Below are positions 26,909 through 35,056 of a DNA stretch of 54,106 bases, in pieces (within the stretch, counting starts at the first letter, position 1; each line of letters starts with the position of its first letter). Source of the stretch: Polyangiaceae bacterium (GTDB taxonomy: Bacteria; Myxococcota_A; Polyangia; Polyangiales; Polyangiaceae); the NCBI GenBank assembly GCA_009781005.1, contig WQYX01000023.1:1-54106 (forward strand), written 5' to 3'. A program made the position numbers and the translations under genes. A model generated the notes under the pieces. The model had not been told where the DNA came from. It saw only the letters and a list, made by a program, of their open reading frames with translations, and did no database searches.

Positions 26909-27568
26909 TCACCACCACTTCGACAAGCTGCCCGTCGCCCTTCGTGGCCAGTTCGCGTAGTGCGCCGTGTCGTTGTAGAGCATGAGCCTTGCGCGCACGG
27001 TGTCTTTGCAATCGAGCACACTGAGAGACGCCGGGGCGAGATCGAGGCGATCCCGATATCCACGCGCGTCGATGCCGAGCATGCTCGCGAGGACGAGCCG
27101 GATGGTTGCCTTATGGGAAACGAGAACGACCGTCTCACCCTGGTGGCGAACGATGATGCCGCGGATTGCCGGCAATGCACGCGCAGCGACCGCGAGCCCC
27201 GATTCACCGCCCGCCGGCGCGAATGTGTAAGGGTCGGTTTCCCACGTTGCGTACTCATCACCGAAGTTCGTTTCCACTTCGCGCCGGGTCATCTGCTCCC
27301 AGCGACCGTGGTCAATCTCTTTGAGCCCCGGTTCGGGCACCGGGTGAAGATCGTGAGGTTTACCGACCAGCCTTGCCGTCTCCATCGTGCGATCGAGCGG
27401 GCTCGAATAGATGGCGACGACCTTTTCTACGGCGAGCCGCTCGCCAAGATGCGCCGCCTGCTCGCGACCCCTATCCGACAGAGCGACATTCGTGGATCCC
27501 GCGAAGCGATCTTCGGCCGATAGCGTGGTTTCACCATGGCGCACAAGGAGAAGGCGTGTGGTTGCCAT
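26909..27568 (-). CDS. Histidine phosphatase family protein (phosphoglycerate mutase-like)
   Basis: The RHG motif (LLLVRHGETTLSAEDRFAG, His11) and the second catalytic His in LVSHKATIR mark a branch-1 histidine phosphatase, 219 aa. SPLDRTMETA is the usual substrate-pocket helix. The family covers cofactor-dependent phosphoglycerate mutase, alpha-ribazole phosphatase and general sugar phosphatases; the length and the missing mutase insertion favour a phosphatase. It lies upstream of and divergent from recN, ending at repeat B1. Confidence 0.88.
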   Translation of the reverse strand: MATTRLLLVRHGETTLSAEDRFAGSTNVALSDRGREQAAHLGERLAVEKVVAIYSSPLDRTMETARLVGKPHDLHPVPEPGLKEIDHGRWEQMTRREVETNFGDEYATWETDPYTFAPAGGESGLAVAARALPAIRGIIVRHQGETVVLVSHKATIRLVLASMLGIDARGYRDRLDLAPASLSVLDCKDTVRARLMLYNDTAHYANWPRRATGSLSKWW

Positions 27569-27642
27569 GGCGACAACGCTAGCGCGTGTCGGTCTGCCCT
27601 GGAACGGACGAAAGCATTTTAGTAATCGGATTTTCTCGCGCG

Positions 27643-29343
27643 ATGCTTTCCTCGCTCACGATCGATAACGTCATTCTCATCGAGCACCAGGTTCTCGAGC
27701 TCGGCGCTGGGTTCAATGTTCTTACGGGGGAGACGGGCGCTGGCAAGTCGATGGTCGTTGGTGCGCTCGATCTCGTTCTTGGCGGGCGCGCTCGGCCCGA
27801 CAGCGTTCGTTCGGGCGCGCGCGAGGCCGAAGTCGCTGCGCTGTTCGAAATCGAGCCTGGTTCGCGCGTATCCATCAAACTCGAAGCCGCCGGAGTTCCG
27901 TGCGACGGCGAGCTCGTCGTGCGTCGCGTCGTGCAAGCGGAGGGCAGAAGCCGCGCGTTTCTCAATGGCAAAGTGTCGACGGCCGCGCAGCTCGCCGAGC
28001 TCGCAAGTGATCTCTGCGATATCGCTTCACAACACGAGAGCGTAAGCCTCACCGATCCAGCTACGCATCTCGAGTACCTCGACGCGTTCGGGCGGCTCGA
28101 GCACAAACGCGATGCGCTCGGCGAGAAAGTTGCCGAACTTGCAGTCGTCGTTCGCGAGATCGAACGCGTGCGTGCCGCCGAACGCGATCGCGCCGAACGC
28201 GAAGATTTTCTCGCGTTTCAGCTCCGTGAAATCGAAGAACTCGACGTGTCCCCTGGCGAGGATACGGAGCTCGAGAGCGAGCGCGCGCGCCTGCGCCACG
28301 CCGAGAAACTTCAAACAACGACGCAAGGTGCAGCCGATCGTCTCTATGAAGGCGAAGAAACGGTTTGCGACAATCTTGCGCGGATCTGTTCTGACGTCGA
28401 CGCTGCTGCCGCCATCGATCCGTCGCTCGCGCCGCTTGCACGAACGGTGGAGTCTGCGCGCTCCGAGCTCGCCGATGTTGCACGCGCGCTCTGTCGCTAC
28501 GCTTCGGGCATCGAGACGAGCGCCGAGCGACTCGCGGAGGTTGACGATCGCTGGTTCCGTCTGCAGAAACTGCTCCGCAAGCACGGACCAACGACCCACG
28601 AGCTTCTGGCTCATCGCGACGAGTTGAAGGGACAACTTTTGCGCCTTGCGGGTGCTGCCGATCTCCTTTCCGAGCTCGAACAGAAGCGCGATGCGCTGCT
28701 TTCTCGTGTGGCGCTCGATGCGCGCGTTCTGTCCCGAACGCGCCGTGATGTTGCTGCAACGCTCGCTGACGCGATCGGCCGCGAGCTTGCCGGGCTCGGC
28801 ATGGGTCGCGCGCGCGTCGTCGTCGACGTCTCTCCCGTTCCGGCGCCGCACGCCGGCGATCTCCCCGCTGTCGATGGCGCGCGCTTGACGCCGAGCGGTA
28901 TCGATCGCGTCGAGTTCCTCATTGCACCCAACAAGGGCGAAGATCCGCGGCCACTTCGCAAGATCGCTTCTGGCGGAGAGCTTTCTCGCGCGCTGCTCGC
29001 GTTGAAGCGCGTGCTCGCCGAGAAGGGCCCGGCAGGCCTTTACGTCTTTGACGAAGTCGACGCCGGTGTCTCCGGCGCCATCGCGGAAGTCATTGGCCGC
29101 TCGATCGCCGATGTTGCGCGCCACCGCCAAGTCTTGTGCATCACGCACCTTCCGCAGATCGCCGCGCTCGCTGATCATCACTTCGTCGTCGGTAAAAGTG
29201 AGCAGAAAGAACGCACGACGAGCAACGTTCGCCGGCTTTCGGAGGAAGAGCGAGTCAGCGAACTCGCGCGCATGATCGGCGGTGTGAAGGTCGGTGATGC
29301 CGCGCGCCGCGCAGCGAGGGAGCTCTTGTCAGCGAAGAAATAG
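27643..29343 (+). CDS. recN: DNA repair ATPase RecN
   Basis: An SMC-like protein of double-strand break repair. Walker A GETGAGKS (about residue 35), a central coiled coil (KVAELAVVVREIERVRAAER), the ABC signature ASGGELSRALLALK and Walker B LYVFDEVDAGVSG are in order; length 566 aa is typical. The start is ATG at 27643 (MLSSLTIDN, the family start); the ORF is open 57 bases further up. The stop abuts hairpin E2, which exactly fills the gap to the convergent map gene. Confidence 0.95.
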   Translation: MLSSLTIDNVILIEHQVLELGAGFNVLTGETGAGKSMVVGALDLVLGGRARPDSVRSGAREAEVAALFEIEPGSRVSIKLEAAGVPCDGELVVRRVVQAEGRSRAFLNGKVSTAAQLAELASDLCDIASQHESVSLTDPATHLEYLDAFGRLEHKRDALGEKVAELAVVVREIERVRAAERDRAEREDFLAFQLREIEELDVSPGEDTELESERARLRHAEKLQTTTQGAADRLYEGEETVCDNLARICSDVDAAAAIDPSLAPLARTVESARSELADVARALCRYASGIETSAERLAEVDDRWFRLQKLLRKHGPTTHELLAHRDELKGQLLRLAGAADLLSELEQKRDALLSRVALDARVLSRTRRDVAATLADAIGRELAGLGMGRARVVVDVSPVPAPHAGDLPAVDGARLTPSGIDRVEFLIAPNKGEDPRPLRKIASGGELSRALLALKRVLAEKGPAGLYVFDEVDAGVSGAIAEVIGRSIADVARHRQVLCITHLPQIAALADHHFVVGKSEQKERTTSNVRRLSEEERVSELARMIGGVKVGDAARRAARELLSAKK

Positions 29344-29368
29344 AGTGTACTCCTGAAGGAAGTACACT
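29344..29368. terminator. Hairpin E2 exactly between the recN and map stops
   Basis: AGTGTACT(CC) pairs with (GG)AAGTACACT, TGAA loop. It starts on the base after the recN TAG and ends on the base before the map TGA. A bidirectional terminator is likely; there is no strong T-run. Confidence 0.7.
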
Positions 29369-30166
29369 TCAGGCAAATACGGTTGCTACGTTCTCGCTGA
29401 AGCGGAGTGGTCTATCGCGCTTGGTGAGGATGTCGCAGCCGTTCTTCGTGACAACGAGGGTGTGCTCGAACTGCGCCGATAACGAGCCGTCGACCGTTGT
29501 GACGGTCCACTTGTCTTTTGGATCGATTTTCACTTCGAAGCGACCGAGGTTCACCATGGGCTCGATGGTGAAGACCATACCGACCTTCATGCGCTCGCCC
29601 GTGCGGCGCTTTCCGAAGTGTTTGACTTGCGGATCTTCGTGGAAACGACGGCCGATACCGTGGCCGACGAAGTCCCTGACGACGCTGCAGCCTTCGCCTT
29701 CGACATATTCCTGGATGGCCGCACCAATGTCGCCGATGCGCCCTCCTTCTTTGACCTGCGCAATGCCGATTTCGAGTGCTTTGCGCGCGACCTCTGTCAC
29801 CTTGAGCGCCGCGGGGCTTGGCGTGCCGATGTAGAAGGTTGCGGACGTGTCTCCGTGAAAACCGCCATAGAACGTCGTGACATCGACGTTGAGGATATCT
29901 CCGTCTCGAAGGACTCGCGGGCCCGGAATGCCGTGGCAGACGACCTCGTTGATGGAGGTGCAAACGCTCTTCGGGAATCCGCGGTAGTTGAGCGTGGAGG
30001 GGAGTGCACCGCGCCGAATCGTGTCCTCGTGCACGAGGGTGTTGATCTCTTCGGTCTTCATGCCCACGCGGAGGTTGTCACCCACGAGGAGCAGCGTTTC
30101 GGCCGCCATTTGGCTGGACACCCGAAGGGCCTCAATCTCCTTAGGGCTCTTGATCTCGATTGCCAC
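29369..30166 (-). CDS. map: Type I methionine aminopeptidase
   Basis: It removes the initiator Met from nascent proteins, with two divalent metals. Ligands at the expected spacing: Asp95, Asp106, His169, Glu202 and Glu234, with substrate His78 (CHGIPG). The length is 265 aa. There is no N-terminal SH3/zinc extension. Convergent with recN. Confidence 0.96.
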   Translation of the reverse strand: MAIEIKSPKEIEALRVSSQMAAETLLLVGDNLRVGMKTEEINTLVHEDTIRRGALPSTLNYRGFPKSVCTSINEVVCHGIPGPRVLRDGDILNVDVTTFYGGFHGDTSATFYIGTPSPAALKVTEVARKALEIGIAQVKEGGRIGDIGAAIQEYVEGEGCSVVRDFVGHGIGRRFHEDPQVKHFGKRRTGERMKVGMVFTIEPMVNLGRFEVKIDPKDKWTVTTVDGSLSAQFEHTLVVTKNGCDILTKRDRPLRFSENVATVFA

Positions 30167-30228
30167 GGCTCTCTGACTCCTACTGCTTCTTAGAGGGTGT
30201 TCGATTTCTAGTGTTCGATTGCGGCCTC

Positions 30229-30418
30229 AGAGCATGTTTCCCAGCCGTTGCGAGCGAATCGAGGCTAGGGCGGAGCGCGAAGAGCCCGCGTAAGCGTACT
30301 TGTCGTACGTGCGCAGGCACCGCAGCGCCCACCTGAGGTCCCGCCGTAGGCGGGCCGACAGCGCCGAAGGCGCCATCGAAGCGAATCGATTCGCGCAGCA
30401 GGCTGGGAAACATGCTCT
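30229..30418. repeat. Family B structured repeat, copy B2 (full form)
   Basis: The 18-base outer arms AGAGCATGTTTCCCAGCC and GGCTGGGAAACATGCTCT are perfect complements. Inside, GCGAATCGA/TCGATTCGC-type arms enclose module M1 (GCGTAC...GTACGTGCGC, about 30267-30325) and module M2 (GGTCCCGCC-GTA-GGCGGGCC plus CAGCGCCGAAGGCGCC, about 30331-30377). The right end merges with the TGA stop of the VOC gene. Confidence 0.92.
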
Positions 30419-30816
30419 CAGGCTGGCGCGTGACAGACGACTTCAATGTTGTGGCCGTCCGGATCGAGCACGAACGCGCCGTAGTAGCTTGGGTGGTAGT
30501 GAGGGCGCAGTCCTGGCCCGCCGTTGTCGCGACCTCCCGCGGCCATCGCTGCCTTGTAGAATGCATCGACTTGTGCGCGCGTCCCGGCGTGAAAGGCGAT
30601 GTGAATCGCCGGCTTCTCGGGCGTTCCTTCGGTGACCCAGAAGTCGGGCATCGGAGCGACTCCGTAACCAAGGATGGTTAGGCCTCCCGTGTGTTCGCGC
30701 GGGATCTCCATCAATACGGAGTAGCCAAGTGGCTTGAGTGCCTCGTTATAAAATGCGCGGCTCTTTTTGGGATCGCTTACGTGCAGACCTGCGTGATCAA
30801 TCATGAGCGTGCGCAT
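30418..30816 (-). CDS. VOC/glyoxalase family protein
   Basis: A 132-residue vicinal-oxygen-chelate fold protein: paired beta-alpha-beta-beta-beta modules with metal-ligand candidates His8 (IDHAGLHV) and Glu125 in HNIEVVCH. DPDGHNIEVV is the standard C-terminal motif. The family includes glyoxalase I, bleomycin/fosfomycin resistance proteins and dioxygenases; substrate unknown. The start may be Met1 (30816) or Met5. Its stop overlaps repeat B2. Confidence 0.85.
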   Translation of the reverse strand: MRTLMIDHAGLHVSDPKKSRAFYNEALKPLGYSVLMEIPREHTGGLTILGYGVAPMPDFWVTEGTPEKPAIHIAFHAGTRAQVDAFYKAAMAAGGRDNGGPGLRPHYHPSYYGAFVLDPDGHNIEVVCHAPA

Positions 30817-30868
30817 TTACCACGCTTCGATCGCGACGGGGTAGTTGGGCCTTGGTGTCGGTGCGGCA

Positions 30869-31765
30869 TCAAAGCAGCGTGACTTTCACTCCGAAGTGCT
30901 CGGCCTCGCGTAAAACCGTGGAGAGTCCCTCGGTGCGCGACGCGTGAACGAGTTCGTCGGCCGCGCCGATCCACGAGAGCGTTTCACGTCGGGGCGTCGT
31001 GCCGAGAAAGCGCGCGTCGAGTCCCCAGCGGTGCGCTTGCTCCTCGAGGCAGCTCCGCTTGGGACCGTCGCCAAGCACCACGAGCAACCGATCGTGCGCG
31101 CCCTGGTTGGTTGCGACGTAGTCGATCACCTTGTCGACGCGTTTGCTCGCAACGAGTCTGCTTGCGACGACATAAAGTCGGCGATTGCCGAGCGAGCGCC
31201 TGCGTGCGCGCACGTCCTCGGCAACGTCCATCACCGCGAGCGGACTCGGCTCGATGACTGCGATCGACTGCACGAGAACGCGTTCGCGTTTGGACAGCGC
31301 CGAGAGCAGCGTGTCGGCGAGGTGATCGGAGACGAAGCGCCATTGCGTTGAACGCGCCACGAGCCGCCGCACGATGAACGATCGCGCGCGCTCCGGCATT
31401 GCGCAGAGCAGGCGCACGTCGCCTCCGTGGGAGACGAGCGTGACCGGTGTGCCTGCAAGGCCGGATGAAATAGGCCAACCCGACGGCACCGCCCAATGCG
31501 CGATGATCTCGTCGGGCTTGCGGAGTCGAAGGCGCGCCGCCGCAGTGGCTACGAACACGGGGATTTGCCACACGCGAAAAGGATTCGCGCGAAGCCTGGC
31601 GGCAACGCCCGGCCATCCGAAGGCTCCACCAGGGTGAGGCTTCAGCACCGTCACACGATGTCCGGCGCGTTCCAGCTCACGGACTTCGGCTTGCACGAAG
31701 TGCCCGGACGGATCGCCTTCGGTCGACGGGTAGCTCGTCGTGACGACCCAAATCGATCGCTTCAT
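30869..31765 (-). CDS. Glycosyltransferase (GT-B fold, GT4-like)
   Basis: A 298-residue sugar transferase. The N-terminal Rossmann half has TSYPSTEGDPSGHFVQ and AGHRVTVLKP. The C-terminal half has VVASRLVASKRVDKVI, VVLGDGPKR and HASRTEGLSTVLREAE (the E-x7-E nucleotide-sugar motif). It is shorter than typical GT4 enzymes (about 360-400 aa) and ends soon after the E-x7-E helix, so it may lack the final cross-over helix. The start is ATG at 31763-31765. It lies 19 bp after the MBOAT gene, all of which is one family B arm. Confidence 0.82.
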   Translation of the reverse strand: MKRSIWVVTTSYPSTEGDPSGHFVQAEVRELERAGHRVTVLKPHPGGAFGWPGVAARLRANPFRVWQIPVFVATAAARLRLRKPDEIIAHWAVPSGWPISSGLAGTPVTLVSHGGDVRLLCAMPERARSFIVRRLVARSTQWRFVSDHLADTLLSALSKRERVLVQSIAVIEPSPLAVMDVAEDVRARRRSLGNRRLYVVASRLVASKRVDKVIDYVATNQGAHDRLLVVLGDGPKRSCLEEQAHRWGLDARFLGTTPRRETLSWIGAADELVHASRTEGLSTVLREAEHFGVKVTLL

Positions 31766-31768
31766 CGT

Positions 31769-31785
31769 GCTGGTAAACATGCTCT
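31769..31785. repeat. Lone family B arm between the MBOAT and GT genes
   Basis: GCTGGTAAACATGCTCT equals the right arm of family B with no left arm in reach. It is essentially the entire intergenic gap and abuts the MBOAT stop (31785-31787) exactly as complete B copies abut their genes. Confidence 0.7.
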
Positions 31786-33284
31786 CAGAACTGGCCGTAG
31801 ATGAAAGGCTCGACCTTCGCTCCCGCAGCGAAGTGGATCGCGTAGGCGAACGTCGCGAGGGTCACGCCCTGCACGAGAGCCGGGGCTGCAACGAACTCCG
31901 TGCGTATGCGCTCGAACCAACGGCGCGGAAAGAAGTGCGCAAGGAAGCCGATCGCGAGCACGGTCATCACCTTCGGTGCGAGGTTCGGCGCATCGAGCGT
32001 GAACTTGCTCATACGCGTGAGCATCAGTGTTGCGTGCGCGAAGCTTGGTGCGCGAAAGAAGATCCACGCGAAGCACACGAAGTGGAAGGTGACGGCCACC
32101 GATGCGATGCGCCGCAGAGTCCACCGTGAGCTTGCGCCGTCCTCGGACCGTTTGCTCTTTGGCGTGCTGCCCGTGCGCCAACGTTGCCAGGCGCGGTTCA
32201 CCGCAAGCGCGCCGCCATGCAGCGTTCCCCAGATGACGAAGTTCCACGATGCGCCGTGCCAGAGTCCGCCGAGCACCATCGTGAGCATGAGATTGCGATA
32301 CGTTTTCCATGTGCCGCGGCGGTTGCCACCAAGAGGGACATAAAGATAGTCACGCAACCACGACGACAGCGAGATATGCCAGCGCCGCCAGAACTCCTGC
32401 AGGTCCGCCGACGTGTAAGGTACATCGAAATTCTTCGGCAGCTCATAACCAAACAGTTTTGCGCTTCCAATGGCAACATCGCTGTATCCGGAGAAGTCTG
32501 CGTAGATCTTGATCGCGTATGCGTAAATTGCGATCCAGATTTCGAGTGACGAAAAACGCTCCGGACTATCGAAGACACGGTTGACGAGATTTAGGCCGAG
32601 CGTGTCGCCAATGATGACTTTCTTCAAGAGGCCCGTGCCGATGAGAAAGAGGCCTTCGGCCTTCATCGTGTCGCTTGCAACGGGCACGCGCGCAAGCTGC
32701 GGAAGCATCGCTTTCGGACGGACGATGGGACCCGCGACGAGGTGCGGGAAGAAGCAGACGAAGAGCAGATAATCGAGATAGCGACTCGCGGGCGGGATTT
32801 CGCGTCGGTAAACATCGATGGTGTAAGACATCGTTTCGAACGTGAAGAACGAAATACCGAAAGGCAGCACGATCTGCAGGTGCATGGGCGCGATGTGCAA
32901 ACCGAACCAAGCGAACACCTGCGCGATCGAATCGACGGCGAAGTTTGCATATTTGAAGAACGAGAGGATACCTAAGTAATAAACAATCGAGACGAGCAAG
33001 AGCGCTTTGCGCGCGGCGGGGTGGTTGGTCCGGCCGAGCGTCTTGCCAACGTGGAAATCGATGGTGCTGCCAACGAAAATGACGCCAACACAAAGAAGCG
33101 TCCAACCGAGCGGCCCAAGGGGCACGTCTTGTTCGAGTGCGGCGTCGTACGTACCAACGGAGTAAAATACGTAGCTCGCGACCATGAGAAAAAGCGGCCG
33201 GAGCAGCGGACGACGACGAATCGTCCAAAATACCGCGTAGGTGAAGAGCAGAAAGACGCCATAGAGGGGGCTGGCAAAGAGCAT
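31785..33284 (-). CDS. MBOAT-family O-acyltransferase
   Basis: A 499-residue multispan membrane enzyme (about ten spans) of the AlgI/PatA/DltB type that passes acyl groups across the membrane to an exported glycan. DLQEFWRRWHISLSSWLRDY and LGGLWHGASWNFVIWG carry the conserved family His and are the two signature blocks. Such enzymes act with periplasmic SGNH proteins, and two are encoded divergently next door. The target polymer is unknown. Confidence 0.93.
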   Translation of the reverse strand: MLFASPLYGVFLLFTYAVFWTIRRRPLLRPLFLMVASYVFYSVGTYDAALEQDVPLGPLGWTLLCVGVIFVGSTIDFHVGKTLGRTNHPAARKALLLVSIVYYLGILSFFKYANFAVDSIAQVFAWFGLHIAPMHLQIVLPFGISFFTFETMSYTIDVYRREIPPASRYLDYLLFVCFFPHLVAGPIVRPKAMLPQLARVPVASDTMKAEGLFLIGTGLLKKVIIGDTLGLNLVNRVFDSPERFSSLEIWIAIYAYAIKIYADFSGYSDVAIGSAKLFGYELPKNFDVPYTSADLQEFWRRWHISLSSWLRDYLYVPLGGNRRGTWKTYRNLMLTMVLGGLWHGASWNFVIWGTLHGGALAVNRAWQRWRTGSTPKSKRSEDGASSRWTLRRIASVAVTFHFVCFAWIFFRAPSFAHATLMLTRMSKFTLDAPNLAPKVMTVLAIGFLAHFFPRRWFERIRTEFVAAPALVQGVTLATFAYAIHFAAGAKVEPFIYGQF

Positions 33285-33502
33285 ACGGCATCATGCCTTT
33301 GCCATTTGTCGTGGAGTGGAAGCAACTTCGCGTGTGCTCGAGCCTGGCTGTTTTGCCAAAGCAGCCGGACCGTTCGTCGGAATCCGCACAGCAAAGTTGA
33401 ACTACGGTCGACTGCGACGTACGTCAAATGTTGATTCATTCTCTTGGGACGAAGCCGAGACAAGGACGGAATACTTCCTCGCTGAGCGACGTACGACGTG
33501 AA
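33285..33502. other. Divergent region with a duplicated translation-start segment
   Basis: It separates the MBOAT gene from the first SGNH gene. GCGACGTACGT...AAATGTTGATTCATTCTCTTGG (33414-33447) recurs as 33486-33522 with an extra GACGT-type insertion. No strong promoter boxes are seen. Confidence 0.5.
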
Positions 33503-34966
33503 ATGTTGACTCATTCTCTTGGTGGAAAGACCACCGCATCGATTGTGGTGATGCTTGGCCTGCTCGCGGTGCCGTATCTGTCGCCAAGCCTCGCACGCTA
33601 TCGCGTGATGCGCGCCCCGTGGGATCACACGGAGCCGATCGCTGCGGTGAATGAGGCGCCTGCTCCTTTGCCGGCGCTCACCCAAGGCGAGACCATCCTC
33701 GGGGCCTCGAAGAACGAGGCAACGGTGACGAACGCGCTGCCTGATGCCCCCGCTGCGGGTGCTGGCGAAGGTGTGCCCGCGCCCGTAGCCAAGTCCTCGG
33801 GCAAGGCGAAGAACGCGGTCGTCGTGCCCGTCGACGATCCAAGCGGTCATGCCTTGGATGCATTCTACACGCAACTCGCGAAGACACGCGCAAAACAAAA
33901 AGACGCCGTGACGCGCATTCTGCATTATGGCGATAGCCTCCTCACGAGCGATTACATCTCGGGGACCATGCGCCGGCGGATGCAGGCCGATCTCGGCGAC
34001 GCAGGGCACGGCTTTCTGCTCACGGCAAAGCCGTGGGACAGTTACTTTCACAACGACGTCGAACACGGTGCGAGCGCTGGATGGCGTGCGAGCCGTATCA
34101 CGGGCCCACTTGCGAAGGACGGCATGTACGGGCTCGGTGGTGCGACCTTCACGGGCAGCCCAGGAGCCACCGCGTATTTCGGCACGTCAGAACACAGTAA
34201 GCACGGACGCAACGTGTCGCGCTTCGACATCTACTACCTCGAGACGCCGGATGGAGGTGACGTCGAGATCAAGCTCGCTGGCAACACCGAGACGTTCTCC
34301 ACCAAGGGCGAGGCAAAGATCTCGCGCGTCAAGTCGCTGTCCGTTGCGGACGGTGAAGCGAAGATGTCGCTGCGCGTCGTCTCGGGGAAACCGAGGCTTT
34401 TCGGCGTCGTGCTCGAGCGTGACGAGCCCGGCGTGGTCTACGATGCACTCGGCGCGAACGGCGCGCGCGTGGAGCTTCTCTCGGGCATCGATGGAGCGCA
34501 TTGGGGCGAGCAGATGTCGTTGCGCAAACCGTCGCTCATCGTGCTCCAGTACGGCACCAACGAGAGCGAGGCACCTGGCATCGCGGCCAACTACGAAAAG
34601 ACCCTCACCGCCGTCATCGAAAAGATCAAGGCGGCTGCGCCTTCGTCGTCGATTCTCATCGCCTCGCCGCTCGACCGCGCCGAGACGACCGAGGGTGGAG
34701 CCTTGCGAACCAAGCCCGTCATCAAGAGGCTCGTTGCCGCGCAGAAACGCGTGGCCGAAGCGACGAACGTGGCGTTCTGGAACACGTACGAGGCCATGGG
34801 TGGCGAAGGTTCAATGGCCGCGTGGGTGAAGAGAGGTCTCGGCGGCAGCGATCTCACGCACCCGTCGCCGGCTGGCGCAGAAGTCCTTGGTGATCGGCTC
34901 TACAAGGCGCTGAACGCGGGCTTCGATGCGTGGTCGTCGCGCCATCCCAATGGCGCGTCGCCGTGA
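33503..34966 (+). CDS. SGNH/GDSL-family exported protein
   Basis: A protein of about 487 residues with a signal anchor (ASIVVMLGLLAVPYLSPSLA) and a Pro/Ala-rich linker. A two-part SGNH-like hydrolase domain follows: ILHYGDSLLTSD (block I, GDS), IVLQYGTNESE (block III, Asn) and SDLTHPSPAGAEVLG (block V, Asp-x-x-His). A beta-rich insertion lies between blocks I and III. Together with the MBOAT enzyme it could move acetyl groups on a cell-surface glycan. ATG at 33503 is used; ATG at 33428 would add 25 residues from the duplicated start. Confidence 0.78.
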   Translation: MLTHSLGGKTTASIVVMLGLLAVPYLSPSLARYRVMRAPWDHTEPIAAVNEAPAPLPALTQGETILGASKNEATVTNALPDAPAAGAGEGVPAPVAKSSGKAKNAVVVPVDDPSGHALDAFYTQLAKTRAKQKDAVTRILHYGDSLLTSDYISGTMRRRMQADLGDAGHGFLLTAKPWDSYFHNDVEHGASAGWRASRITGPLAKDGMYGLGGATFTGSPGATAYFGTSEHSKHGRNVSRFDIYYLETPDGGDVEIKLAGNTETFSTKGEAKISRVKSLSVADGEAKMSLRVVSGKPRLFGVVLERDEPGVVYDALGANGARVELLSGIDGAHWGEQMSLRKPSLIVLQYGTNESEAPGIAANYEKTLTAVIEKIKAAAPSSSILIASPLDRAETTEGGALRTKPVIKRLVAAQKRVAEATNVAFWNTYEAMGGEGSMAAWVKRGLGGSDLTHPSPAGAEVLGDRLYKALNAGFDAWSSRHPNGASP

Positions 34967-35056
34967 CGCCGCGGCATCCGAGGAGGGCAGGGATCGCAAG
35001 CGGGAACAAACTTTTTGCCGATGGCGGCGATCGTGCCAGGATCGACCTAGGCAATC

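Noticed and set aside
26766..30418. Family B copies considered as pseudo-tRNA or integron attC sites
   Set aside because: Outer arms are paired like attC, but no RYYYAAC/GTTRRRY core sites or integrase are present.
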